Below are positions 53,836-62,795 of a DNA stretch of 64,000 nucleotides, piece after piece; positions within the stretch are counted from its first letter, which is position 1, and every line of letters begins with the position of its first letter. The notes under the pieces are model-generated. The model saw only the letters and a program-made list of their open reading frames with translations, had not been told where the DNA came from and searched no databases. Position numbers and translations under genes: made by a program. Origin of the DNA: UBA961 sp049317525 (lineage in GTDB: Bacteria; Bacteroidota; Ignavibacteria; Kapaibacteriales; UBA961); NCBI GenBank assembly GCA_049317525.1, contig JBMOIC010000006.1, forward strand, positions 32,345-96,344, in the 5' to 3' direction.

Positions 53836-56800
53836 TTATTGAACAATTAGTCTGCGCATCGCCTTATGAGATCCATCTTTAGAACGGATAATAACTGAAT
53901 ACACTCCAGGATTGATATCTTTCACAGAGAAATTAATATTCTTCTGAGAATTAGGTTCTACATATCCTTTAAAAATGGAAAGCGACTTTTTGCCTAATAA
54001 ATCATAGATATCTACTTGAGCATAATCATTATCTGTTGGCATAATAAAACTGAAGAAACAAGTTTCAGAAGCTGGATTTGGATAAAGCTCTGTTGCATAT
54101 TCTTGGTTCATCGTAGTTAAAATATTATCGTCATTAACAGACACTGATTTTGTTTCAAATCCAGCTACTTTGTAAATAGCACCATCATAAGAACTTACCC
54201 ATAAATTTTTGTCTGAAGGGTCAAATTCAACACCACGAGCATTAATTAATCCGCTATTACTTAATAGTTCTAATCTATCAACCTCTGTTAAAGTATTTTT
54301 ATCAATTTTGATAACATATACTGCTGATAATGAGCCACCGCCTGGGAAAAATGTACATACTTGATACAAGTGATTATCACCATCATATGCAAGACATCTA
54401 GGACCATATGTTAATTGGAAAGGATTTGGACTTGTAGTTTCTGTTAAGCCTGTTTCAAGATTAATAATATACATCAATCTAGACCCATCACGCTCGGTTG
54501 CTATTAATTTTCCATCTACTAATTCTAGGCCCAATCCATATTTTTTGGCTGGAGTGGTAAATGATCGCAAAATTTTACCTGTAGTATCAACTTCTAATAT
54601 TTTTCCTCCTTCACCCTGGGTACTGTTCAGCTTATGAAGATAAAATACAGAACGTGATCTATCCATTGTGAAATCAGCAAATAAACTATCACCTTGGCTA
54701 ATTTGGATTTTCTTTTCAATCACCAATGATTTTGAATTCAGTTTATATAAATAATTATCATTAAAACTGGTAGTCCATAAACCATCTTTTCCATCATAGC
54801 ATAAACCATAAGGCAAATGAGCAACAGCAGATGCTTGCGTTAATGAACCTTTTCTTAATTCACTGATAGTAAAAGTTCTTGTTATTCTTGATTGTGAAGG
54901 ATCACCTATAGAGCTAATACGAATTCTACCTGTATAAGTAAATCTACTTGGAATATTCCAGCGGACATCATTTCCATTTGTTTTGTCTGCTATAATATTC
55001 CATGTTTCGCCATTATTAATAGAATATTCAACTTTTACTGGAGGAGTAAATCCATACCAAGATATTCTTTCATTAGCACCCGATAGATAATTTTCACCAC
55101 CAATAGGATTAACAATTTCAGCAGTTTGAACAATATCTTCTGGAATAGGAACTTCCCAGATTGCGCGTCCATGTGTAGCAACCCTTAAACTGATAGGGTC
55201 TGTGGCTGCGCCTCTGCCTTCATAAATTCCCATGTCTAACACGGATGTATTTGGAAATCCAATGCCAAAAGGAAACCATGTTTCCCCACCATTATATGTT
55301 CCAAAAACACCAATATCAGTACCAACAAAAAGTATATTCTCGTTTTCGGGATATAATGCAATTGCATTTGCAGAAATATCAGGTAATGGTTCACTGATAT
55401 TCTTCCATGATGCACCCAAATCTGTTGACTTATATACATGAGAAGTATATGATCCAGAAAGGGTTACATATAATGTATTTTCTGATAATCTAGAAAATTC
55501 AATATCAGTTATATAACGAGTAGGTAGACCATTTTGCGTCACATTCACCCATTTTTCGCCCATATCTGCTGTTATAAATACATCGCCTTTTTCTGTTCCT
55601 GCAGCAATATATTCTGGTCTTAAAGGAGAAACTCCGATATAAGAAACTCTATTTGTGAATCTTGGTGAAATTGCTATCCACTTTGCACCTTGATTTGTGG
55701 ACTGATATACTGTATGTCTACCATGATAAATGGTCTTTGTATCTTGAGGGTCCATAGAAATAGGAGAAATAAATAATCCTTCATCGGAAGCTGGAATTCC
55801 TGTAGTAATGCCGCTAACTTGTCTTGTATTAACTTGAACTTTGTACATATTTCCATTTTGCGTGGTGGCATATACAGTATTTGGATTTACTTGATCTACT
55901 AAAGTAAATCCTCCATCACCTCCAACAATATCTCCATATGTTTCAGATAATATTGATGTTGTTCCATTATCTTGAGCACCGCCATAACTCATTTTTGATT
56001 GAGATTGATCGATAGCAAAAGCATGATACTGCGTAATTGCTAATTGGGAATTAATCGGTGTAAATGTTTCACCTGCATCTTCACTTTTCATCATTCCACC
56101 ATCATTTCCAGCATATACTATATTTGGATTAGAAGGTAAGAACACCGAGCACTGTTGGTCTGGGTGATTATCTCCACCAGTATATACTCTTGTTTGATTT
56201 TCCCAGTTTTTTCCACCATCAGAAGTTCTAAACACATCTATGCCACCAGCAAGAACTATATCAGGATTAGTTGGATGAATCGTAATATAGATATCATAAC
56301 TACCTTGTCCATTAAAAAAAGTAACATCACTTTCATAGATGTATGTCCAGTCTTTTCCTGAATTAGTAGATTTATATACATATCCCAATTTATCAGCAGA
56401 ACCTTCTATCAAGGCATATAAAATCGCAGGATTTGAAATAGATTGATCGATTTTTATATAGCCATAATCTGCAGGCTGCATAACATTACAATCTGTCCAA
56501 GTTTGGCCAGCATCACTAGAACGAAAAACGCCATTTCCTGGGGATGCTAAAAACACTTCATCTTGATTTTTGGGATTTATTGATATATCACTTACAGAAT
56601 ATAAAAAAGTTCTTTGCCAATTTGCACCACCATTGATTGATCTATAAAATCCAGGATTAGCATTTGCACCACCGGCAAAAAGTAAACTAGAATTAAGAGG
56701 ATGAACTTTGAATGCATTGAAAGCACCAACATTGGATAATCCGATGATTGCCCACGTTTTTCCTTCATCTACAGATCTATAAATACCAGAACCAGGATAA

Positions 56801-57291
56801 CCATAACTTCCACCACGATCTTCGCCGGTTGCAGCATAAATAATCGATGGATTTTGCTGATCTATCTCAACTTGTCCCATTGAACTTGAATTTTCAAAGT
56901 CCATTAATGGTTCCCAGTTCTCACCGGCATTAGTAGTACGCCAAATACCTCCATTTGCTGCACCAATATATACCCAATCTGGTTTTGTTGGGTGCAAAGC
57001 AATAGATCTAACCCTACCACCAACATTTTTGGGCCCCATTAATTCCCATTGAGGTTGTTTAGAAAGTACCTGCGCGCCACCCTTTTGCTCAATCATTCTT
57101 TGCACTTTGCCATGCGCTTTTTTCATAGCATCTGTTGGAATTTCACCAAAAGGAAAAGCCCTTTGATTGTGAAAAGCTTTCCATCTATCGAATGGACTTC
57201 CTTCTCTTTCTTTTTCTCTTGAAGAAAGTAATGGAGTTGACAGAAAAGAAACTGCCAATAAACAATAAATAAAGTAGAATGAAGATTTCAT
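53836..57291 (-). CDS. Secreted Asp-box propeller protein with T9SS type-A sorting domain
   Basis: 1151 residues with signal peptide (1-24, FYFIYCLLAVSFLSTPLLSS). About eleven Asp-box/BNR repeats of S-x-D-x-G-x-x-W type run from about 115 to 680 ('RTTNAGENW', 'RSVDEGKTW', 'KSTNSGKDW', 'KSTDLGASW' and others), forming sortilin/VPS10-like propellers. An Ig-like segment ('EYSINNGETW') and a second, SMP-30-like propeller follow at about 830-1060. The tail 'LYPNPASETCFFSF...GVYSVIIRSKDG' is a type-A sorting domain. A surface glycan-binding or peptidase-associated role is common in the family, not shown here. Promoter at 57392-57423. Confidence 0.85.
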   Translation of the reverse strand: MKSSFYFIYCLLAVSFLSTPLLSSREKEREGSPFDRWKAFHNQRAFPFGEIPTDAMKKAHGKVQRMIEQKGGAQVLSKQPQWELMGPKNVGGRVRSIALHPTKPDWVYIGAANGGIWRTTNAGENWEPLMDFENSSSMGQVEIDQQNPSIIYAATGEDRGGSYGYPGSGIYRSVDEGKTWAIIGLSNVGAFNAFKVHPLNSSLLFAGGANANPGFYRSINGGANWQRTFLYSVSDISINPKNQDEVFLASPGNGVFRSSDAGQTWTDCNVMQPADYGYIKIDQSISNPAILYALIEGSADKLGYVYKSTNSGKDWTYIYESDVTFFNGQGSYDIYITIHPTNPDIVLAGGIDVFRTSDGGKNWENQTRVYTGGDNHPDQQCSVFLPSNPNIVYAGNDGGMMKSEDAGETFTPINSQLAITQYHAFAIDQSQSKMSYGGAQDNGTTSILSETYGDIVGGDGGFTLVDQVNPNTVYATTQNGNMYKVQVNTRQVSGITTGIPASDEGLFISPISMDPQDTKTIYHGRHTVYQSTNQGAKWIAISPRFTNRVSYIGVSPLRPEYIAAGTEKGDVFITADMGEKWVNVTQNGLPTRYITDIEFSRLSENTLYVTLSGSYTSHVYKSTDLGASWKNISEPLPDISANAIALYPENENILFVGTDIGVFGTYNGGETWFPFGIGFPNTSVLDMGIYEGRGAATDPISLRVATHGRAIWEVPIPEDIVQTAEIVNPIGGENYLSGANERISWYGFTPPVKVEYSINNGETWNIIADKTNGNDVRWNIPSRFTYTGRIRISSIGDPSQSRITRTFTISELRKGSLTQASAVAHLPYGLCYDGKDGLWTTSFNDNYLYKLNSKSLVIEKKIQISQGDSLFADFTMDRSRSVFYLHKLNSTQGEGGKILEVDTTGKILRSFTTPAKKYGLGLELVDGKLIATERDGSRLMYIINLETGLTETTSPNPFQLTYGPRCLAYDGDNHLYQVCTFFPGGGSLSAVYVIKIDKNTLTEVDRLELLSNSGLINARGVEFDPSDKNLWVSSYDGAIYKVAGFETKSVSVNDDNILTTMNQEYATELYPNPASETCFFSFIMPTDNDYAQVDIYDLLGKKSLSIFKGYVEPNSQKNINFSVKDINPGVYSVIIRSKDGSHKAMRRLIVQ

Positions 57292-57391
57292 AACTATATA
57301 ATAAAATGTGATTAATCAAAAAGTACTTAATATGTAAGCCACATGTGCATAAACTTACAAGAAAGAGAATTTGTTCCTTAACAGGTATTTG

Positions 57392-57423
57392 TAAAGTTAC
57401 CAAACATGAATCGAACATTCAAA
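57392..57423 (-). promoter_or_regulatory. Promoter of the 1151-aa secreted protein gene
   Basis: On the minus strand TTTG (57423-57420), 20-base spacer, TAACTTTA (57399-57392), one base off TAnnTTTG. The gene starts about 95 bases downstream. The divergent acyl-CoA dehydrogenase start at 57570 has no clear consensus box. Confidence 0.6.
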
Positions 57424-57569
57424 AGAAAAGAAGTATCGATTTTTTTTGTAGAAACCTTTTCTAATTTCTTGAGCAAGGAATTTTGTATATAAAAACGTGG
57501 TTATTTCTTCGTAATTTACAAGTCAGTTTTTGATACACCAATTGATAACATTATAAAAAGAATCATAAT

Positions 57570-58718
57570 ATGTTGAATTTTAAGTATAGTGAAACACAAG
57601 AAATGATTCGTGAAACTGCAATGCAGTTTGCACAAGTTGAAATTGCGCCATCTGTTATTGATCGCGACATATCATGCGAATTCCCAAAAGAAATTATCCA
57701 AAAAATGGGTGATTTAGGATTTATGGGAATGATGGTTTCTCCAGAATATGGAGGAAGTGGTTTAGATGCAGTTAGCTATGTACTTGCAATGGAAGAAATA
57801 TCAAAAGTAGATGCAAGTGTAGGCGTTATTATGAGCGTAAATAATTCGCTTGTTTGTTGGGGCCTAGAAACATTTGGAACTACTGAACAAAAAGAAAAAT
57901 ATTTACGTGTTTTGGCATCCGGACAAAAATTAGGAGCCTTTTGCTTAAGTGAGCCAGAAGCTGGATCTGATGCTACTCATCAGCATACAATTGCACATTA
58001 TGACCAAGGTAATTGGGTAATTAATGGCATGAAGAACTGGATTACCAATGGTACTTCTGCAGATATATATCTTGTATTTGCCCAAACAGATAGAGAAAAA
58101 AGACATAAAGGAATCACTTGCTTTATTGTAGACAAAGATACACCCGGTTTTGAGCCAGGAAAAAAAGAAGATAAATTAGGCATACGTTCTAGTGATACAT
58201 GTTCAATTGCTTTATCTAATGTAACTGTTCCAGAATCGAATATTCTTGGTGGAGTAGGTACAGGCTTTAAAATAGCTATGGAAAGTTTGAATGGAGGACG
58301 TATTGGTATTGCTGCGCAAGCTCTGGGAATAGCACAAGGTGCTTTTGAACGGGCTGTAAATTATTCTAAAGAAAGAATTGCTTTTGGTAAACCAATTAGT
58401 GAATTACAGGCAATCCAATTTAAATTAGCTGACATGTCTGTAAAAATTGAAGCAGCCAGAATGCTAACAATTCGTGCTGCATCATTAAAAGATCAACATG
58501 TAAGTTATGTTAAAGAAGCAGCTATGGCCAAATTAGCAGCTTCAAAAGCTGCTGTTGAAGTTGCCTTAGAAGCTATTCAAGTTCATGGTGGTTATGGTTA
58601 TGTTCGTGAATACCATGTAGAAAGGATGTTACGTGATGCAAAAATCACTGAAATTTATGAAGGAACATCTGAAATCCAACATATAGTTATTGCTCGTGAA
58701 TTATTAAAAGCATTATAA
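57570..58718 (+). CDS. Acyl-CoA dehydrogenase
   Basis: 382 residues, normal family length. FAD and substrate motifs are 'GAFCLSEPEAGSDA' and 'WITNGTSADIYLVFA'. The catalytic base is Glu364 in 'IYEGTSEIQ', as in short/medium-chain members. It introduces the alpha-beta double bond in acyl-CoA and passes electrons to electron-transfer flavoprotein. Butyryl-type or branched-chain acyl-CoA would be the likely substrate range. A monocistronic gene: 278 bp of upstream spacer and a terminator at 58736-58772. Confidence 0.97.
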   Translation: MLNFKYSETQEMIRETAMQFAQVEIAPSVIDRDISCEFPKEIIQKMGDLGFMGMMVSPEYGGSGLDAVSYVLAMEEISKVDASVGVIMSVNNSLVCWGLETFGTTEQKEKYLRVLASGQKLGAFCLSEPEAGSDATHQHTIAHYDQGNWVINGMKNWITNGTSADIYLVFAQTDREKRHKGITCFIVDKDTPGFEPGKKEDKLGIRSSDTCSIALSNVTVPESNILGGVGTGFKIAMESLNGGRIGIAAQALGIAQGAFERAVNYSKERIAFGKPISELQAIQFKLADMSVKIEAARMLTIRAASLKDQHVSYVKEAAMAKLAASKAAVEVALEAIQVHGGYGYVREYHVERMLRDAKITEIYEGTSEIQHIVIARELLKAL

Positions 58719-58735
58719 TCCACCAAATTATTACT

Positions 58736-58772
58736 AATAGGCGCAAGAGAATTTTTATCTGTTGCGCCTATT
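58736..58772 (+). terminator. Terminator after the acyl-CoA dehydrogenase gene
   Basis: An 11-bp perfect stem (58736-58746 with 58762-58772) with a 15-base loop, followed by a short T-rich stretch. It ends 16 bases before the ruvA start. Confidence 0.75.
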
Positions 58773-58788
58773 TATATTACATATCATT

Positions 58789-59406
58789 ATGATAAAACAA
58801 TTATCTGGCACATTGATAGAAAAAACACCTTCCGAGATTGTTGTGGATTGTCACGGTGTTGGATATGCAGCTATGATTTCAATGGCTACTTTTGGTCAAT
58901 TACCAGAAATTGATTCACGCGTAAGACTATATACGGTTCTTATTCCCAGAGAAGATGCTCTTCAACTTTTTGGTTTTTTTCAGCAAGTAGAAAGAGAAGT
59001 TTTCCTTTTATTAACCTCTGTATCAGGGGTTGGGCCTAAAATCGCACTTGGTATTTTATCTTCAGTGGCGATACACGATCTTCAGCAGAATATTTTAATG
59101 AATGATGTAGTTTCATTACAAAAAATGCAAGGTGTTGGTAAAAAAACTGCAGAAAGAATTTTAATTGAGTTAAGAGATAAAATTGGCAAGGTGAATTCAC
59201 CACATGTTCATGATATTCTTGATAAAACGATTCCTACCCCTGCAAAACACATTCAACAAGATGCAGTATCTGCATTAATTGCACTTGGATATGCAAAAGC
59301 TTCAGCAGAAAAAGCAGTAAGAGAAACAGTTGTTAAATTGGGCTCCGTTTCCGTATCTACAGATATTATCATCAAAAATGCTCTCAATATTCTTTTACAG
59401 AAATAA
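58789..59406 (+). CDS. ruvA: Holliday junction branch migration protein RuvA
   Basis: 205 residues from the ATG at 58789; the longer frame from 58762 starts inside the terminator. The OB-fold N-domain ('MIKQLSGTLIEK', 'DCHGVGYAAMIS'), the HhH pair ('LLTSVSGVGPKIALGILS', 'KMQGVGKKTAERILIEL') and the C-terminal RuvB-binding domain ('ALIALGYAKASAEKAV') are all present. RuvA tetramers hold Holliday junctions for RuvB. It heads a run of five closely spaced genes to the window end (gaps of 3, 6, 3 and 38 bases). Confidence 0.98.
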   Translation: MIKQLSGTLIEKTPSEIVVDCHGVGYAAMISMATFGQLPEIDSRVRLYTVLIPREDALQLFGFFQQVEREVFLLLTSVSGVGPKIALGILSSVAIHDLQQNILMNDVVSLQKMQGVGKKTAERILIELRDKIGKVNSPHVHDILDKTIPTPAKHIQQDAVSALIALGYAKASAEKAVRETVVKLGSVSVSTDIIIKNALNILLQK

Positions 59407-59409
59407 ATT

Positions 59410-60447
59410 ATGATTAGTATTCATGTTTATTCGAAGCATGTTTGTAAAACACTAGATATCAACCATTTGCAAGATTTTTGTTCAAGTGATGAATTTGCAT
59501 CGTCGATAATATGGATAGATCTATTTAATCCTGAACCATCAGAAGAAACACTTATTTTTACTGACTGCTTTTCATTACATCCATTGGCAATTGAAGATTG
59601 TACAAAAGAAAGAAATAGTCCACAAATAAAAGATCATTATCCAAAAGTTGAAGATTATTTCGATTATCTTTTTATCATTTTCAACCCTGTGGATATACCA
59701 TTAATTCATAAAAAACAGATAAAAACGCATACAGATCCACTTCTTCATTATAGTTTTCCAACTAGACAGCTCAATACTTTTCTTGGTCCAAATTGGTTGA
59801 TAACTCATCATTATGAATCCTCTACAAGTATTAATAATGTCCTAGAATTAGTTGAAAAAAGTCCGCTAACATTAAGCAAAGGTCCCGATTTCTTATTTCA
59901 TGTTATTTTAGATAATATAGTTGATAATATAAATCCGGTTATTGAATTTTTTGAAGACCAAATAGACGAACTTGAACTCACTATTTTTCAAAATTATCAA
60001 GCCGCAACACTATCCAAAATATTAAGTCTAAAGAAAGGAATAATTAGTTTCAGAAAAATCACCACCTATCAAAGAGAAATCCTGAATAGGCTTGCTCGAG
60101 GTGAATTTTCTCTTATTTCTTCTGAAGAAATGCTGTACTATAGAAATGCATATGATCATCTTGTAAGAGTTTCAGATTTAGTTGAATCGTATAGAGAAAG
60201 TATTGCTGGTCTTTTAGAAGCATATTTATCTGTGAATTCAAATAGAATGAATCAAGTAATGAAAGTTCTAACAGTTATTTCTACTATATTTCTTCCACTC
60301 ACATTTTTATCAAGTATTTATGGAATGAATTTTAAATTCTTTCCTGAATTAGAATGGCGCTATGGCTATTATGCATTTTGGATGATTATTATCATGCTAA
60401 GTGCATATATGCTTCATTATTTTAAACGTAAAGGTTGGATGGATTAA
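59410..60447 (+). CDS. corA: CorA-family magnesium/cobalt channel
   Basis: 345 residues. Long N-terminal cytoplasmic domain and helical stalk, then helix 1 (about 283-303) ending in the filter motif 'YGMN' (304-307) and helix 2 (about 319-337), with the basic tail 'KRKGWMD'. CorA forms pentameric Mg2+ channels in the inner membrane. The start at 59410 is 3 bases after ruvA. Confidence 0.97.
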   Translation: MISIHVYSKHVCKTLDINHLQDFCSSDEFASSIIWIDLFNPEPSEETLIFTDCFSLHPLAIEDCTKERNSPQIKDHYPKVEDYFDYLFIIFNPVDIPLIHKKQIKTHTDPLLHYSFPTRQLNTFLGPNWLITHHYESSTSINNVLELVEKSPLTLSKGPDFLFHVILDNIVDNINPVIEFFEDQIDELELTIFQNYQAATLSKILSLKKGIISFRKITTYQREILNRLARGEFSLISSEEMLYYRNAYDHLVRVSDLVESYRESIAGLLEAYLSVNSNRMNQVMKVLTVISTIFLPLTFLSSIYGMNFKFFPELEWRYGYYAFWMIIIMLSAYMLHYFKRKGWMD

Positions 60448-60453
60448 TTTATC

Positions 60454-62334
60454 ATGAATATCTTTTTCTGTTTTATAGTATTTCTATTTTCATTGTGTTC
60501 TGTATTCTCGCAAGACACCCTACAATCTAAAAGTCCTTACACATTTATAGGTGGGCTTTCTGGTGGTATTGGTTTTCATAGCGGAGGATTTAAAGGCATT
60601 CCTGGATTTGCAAGTTGCTGCACTGAATATCCATCGACAAATGGAGTGAATATTGGTGCTTATATTGGCATACAAAATAAGGGCGATATCATCAATATTC
60701 CACAAAGTTCATTAGGGTTTTCATTAAGATATTCCATGATTCAATCAGGTTTTTCAATCAGAGAATATATCGGGAATATCATCAATAATAATTCAGTAGA
60801 AAAGGCTCTTATTGATTTTACATTACAATCAACCTTACACTATATTTCTGCAGAACCTTATATCACATATTCCCCAGATTTTTTTCCTTTAGATATTTCA
60901 ATTGGACCTCATATCAGTTTTATGGTATCTTCCGCTGCAGAACAAAATGAAGAAATCGTTTCCCCAGCTAAAGCATTTTTTGGAAATAATCAAAAAATCT
61001 TGACAAGATATTCTGGTTCATTATCAGATCAAGCTTCTCTTTTACTTGGTGGAATGATTTCTTTGGGTAAAAAATTTCACATGACAGATAAGTTAAGTCT
61101 TGCGACATCACTAGTATTTCGCCCATATTTTACACCATTTATACAATCTATTCCTTGGCAATCTCAATCGGCAGAATTACAATGTGAATTACAGTTTAAT
61201 ATTCCTAAAAGTATACCTAATATACCAATTCCCGAACCGATTATTATTGCTGAGAAAGAGCCTGAAATCCTTGCATTAACTCTAGATTTTGCGGCCACAT
61301 ATCATCAAAAGAAAATTTCATTTGGCGATACAATTCCATATGAATATTCCATGAAAACAATTGTTCAGACACAACCTTTATTTCCAATATTTACATTTGA
61401 TGAATTTTCTGATAGTTCCATTCAAAAACAGAATGTTTCACTTGAATTATTAATAAAAGCATGTAATGAAACACCTGCAAAAACGCTTATCATTAAAGGA
61501 TATGCAATAGATGATGAAGATAAAAATATTGCTGAAAAAAGAGCAAGCTTTATCGCCAAACAATTAAACAATTATGGATTACACAATCCTATCACAATAC
61601 AAACCGAAGTAAAAAAACTACAAACGATTAAATATCAAACACTTAAATCAGAATATCATATTGTATCAATTCAATTTAATGATGGAAGTATTCCAATTCT
61701 AACACAAAAAGATACTTCGCTAAATTGGTCTGATTCACCAATTGAATTTACTTCTATACCTAGTCAAGCAGGAGCAAAAATTTCTGGCTTGATTCAACTT
61801 GGTACAACAAGGGTTCAAAGCATAGAAGAACCAAATGTACTGTTTAGATTACAATATAATCCTGCTTCTCCATTTTCTGTTCAGACATTGACTGCTAAAT
61901 GTTTTGCTTCAATTAGCCCGATGCAAAAGGCCGCTTCACGAATTGAATGTTATATTAAACCTGTAGAAACTAAGTCTGAAATATTAGTTAATACATTGAA
62001 TGGATATGAAGAACATATCCTCTCATATTCTGAATTTGATAAATCTGATATTCATGTGTATAATCCATATGCAATTCAAAGGATTAAAGATGCAATTCAA
62101 GAAAAAAAACGTGTTGATATCATACCTATTTCAGATGCATATGGAACAGAAGATCACAATATTAGACTACAGAAAAAACGAGTAGAAAAAGCATTAGAGT
62201 TTTTATCAACACAACATATCAATAGCATAGAAATACAAACATTATCTAAAAATATACTGATTGATGAACCCGATAAAAGGAATATGAGATCCGATATACA
62301 AAGAGGTATTTTGATTAGAATATTTAATGAATAA
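60454..62334 (+). CDS. Outer-membrane protein with two OmpA-like C-terminal domains
   Basis: 626 residues with a signal peptide (1-19, IFFCFIVFLFSLCSVFS). Residues about 28-245 look like a porin-type beta-barrel (the 'GGLSGGIGFHSGGF' opening). A first OmpA-like domain lies near 330-400 ('IKGYAIDDEDKNIAEKRASF'). A second one occupies the C-terminus ('IRLQKKRVEKALEFL'). OmpA-like domains bind peptidoglycan; having two is uncommon. No function can be assigned beyond linking outer membrane and cell wall. Between corA (6 bases) and the RsbW-like gene (3 bases). Confidence 0.7.
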   Translation: MNIFFCFIVFLFSLCSVFSQDTLQSKSPYTFIGGLSGGIGFHSGGFKGIPGFASCCTEYPSTNGVNIGAYIGIQNKGDIINIPQSSLGFSLRYSMIQSGFSIREYIGNIINNNSVEKALIDFTLQSTLHYISAEPYITYSPDFFPLDISIGPHISFMVSSAAEQNEEIVSPAKAFFGNNQKILTRYSGSLSDQASLLLGGMISLGKKFHMTDKLSLATSLVFRPYFTPFIQSIPWQSQSAELQCELQFNIPKSIPNIPIPEPIIIAEKEPEILALTLDFAATYHQKKISFGDTIPYEYSMKTIVQTQPLFPIFTFDEFSDSSIQKQNVSLELLIKACNETPAKTLIIKGYAIDDEDKNIAEKRASFIAKQLNNYGLHNPITIQTEVKKLQTIKYQTLKSEYHIVSIQFNDGSIPILTQKDTSLNWSDSPIEFTSIPSQAGAKISGLIQLGTTRVQSIEEPNVLFRLQYNPASPFSVQTLTAKCFASISPMQKAASRIECYIKPVETKSEILVNTLNGYEEHILSYSEFDKSDIHVYNPYAIQRIKDAIQEKKRVDIIPISDAYGTEDHNIRLQKKRVEKALEFLSTQHINSIEIQTLSKNILIDEPDKRNMRSDIQRGILIRIFNE

Positions 62335-62337
62335 GAT

Positions 62338-62757
62338 ATGAATAGCACAGAATCTTCATATTCACTTAGATTACATGCTCAGATTTCCGAAATTCGACAT
62401 ATCGAAGAATTCTTATATTCAGTAAGCATTATTTCTCAACTTGAACAAGAAAAGGTTCACACTTTACTATTGTGTATCATAGAAGCATATACCAATGCCG
62501 TGAATCATGGTAATGCTTATTATCCCAATCAAGTTATAGATATTAATATTGAAGTATTAAATGATAATACTTTAAGCATAAGCATAATAAACGAAGGCCC
62601 TACTTTCTCTTTAGAAAAAGCAAAAGAGAAAGCCAAAGTATCAAAAGAAGGTAATGAGGGTGGAAGAGGTATTTTGCTTATGGATTATTTTTCAGACACA
62701 TTACAGGTTTTTTCAGATAATAAGAAAACCACAGTAACAATGACTTTTTCGCTATAA
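62338..62757 (+). CDS. RsbW/SpoIIAB-like ATP-binding protein (HATPase_c_2)
   Basis: 139 residues. The GHKL ATP site is present: N-box 'EAYTNAVNHG' (about 50-59), 'IINEGP' as G1-like box and 'NEGGRGILLMDYFSD' as G2. The family comprises anti-sigma factor kinases and related histidine-kinase-like regulators that phosphorylate an anti-anti-sigma partner. No sigma factor or STAS antagonist gene lies next to it, so the partner is elsewhere or the family label is the limit. 3 bases after the OmpA-like gene. Confidence 0.85.
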   Translation: MNSTESSYSLRLHAQISEIRHIEEFLYSVSIISQLEQEKVHTLLLCIIEAYTNAVNHGNAYYPNQVIDINIEVLNDNTLSISIINEGPTFSLEKAKEKAKVSKEGNEGGRGILLMDYFSDTLQVFSDNKKTTVTMTFSL

Positions 62758-62795
62758 ATATCTGTCTTCATTTATTCATATCTATAACAATTTAT

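Noticed and set aside
55232..55441. Overlapping frames on both strands inside the 1151-aa gene
   Set aside because: Repetitive Asp-box coding sequence opens other frames by composition; no independent support.
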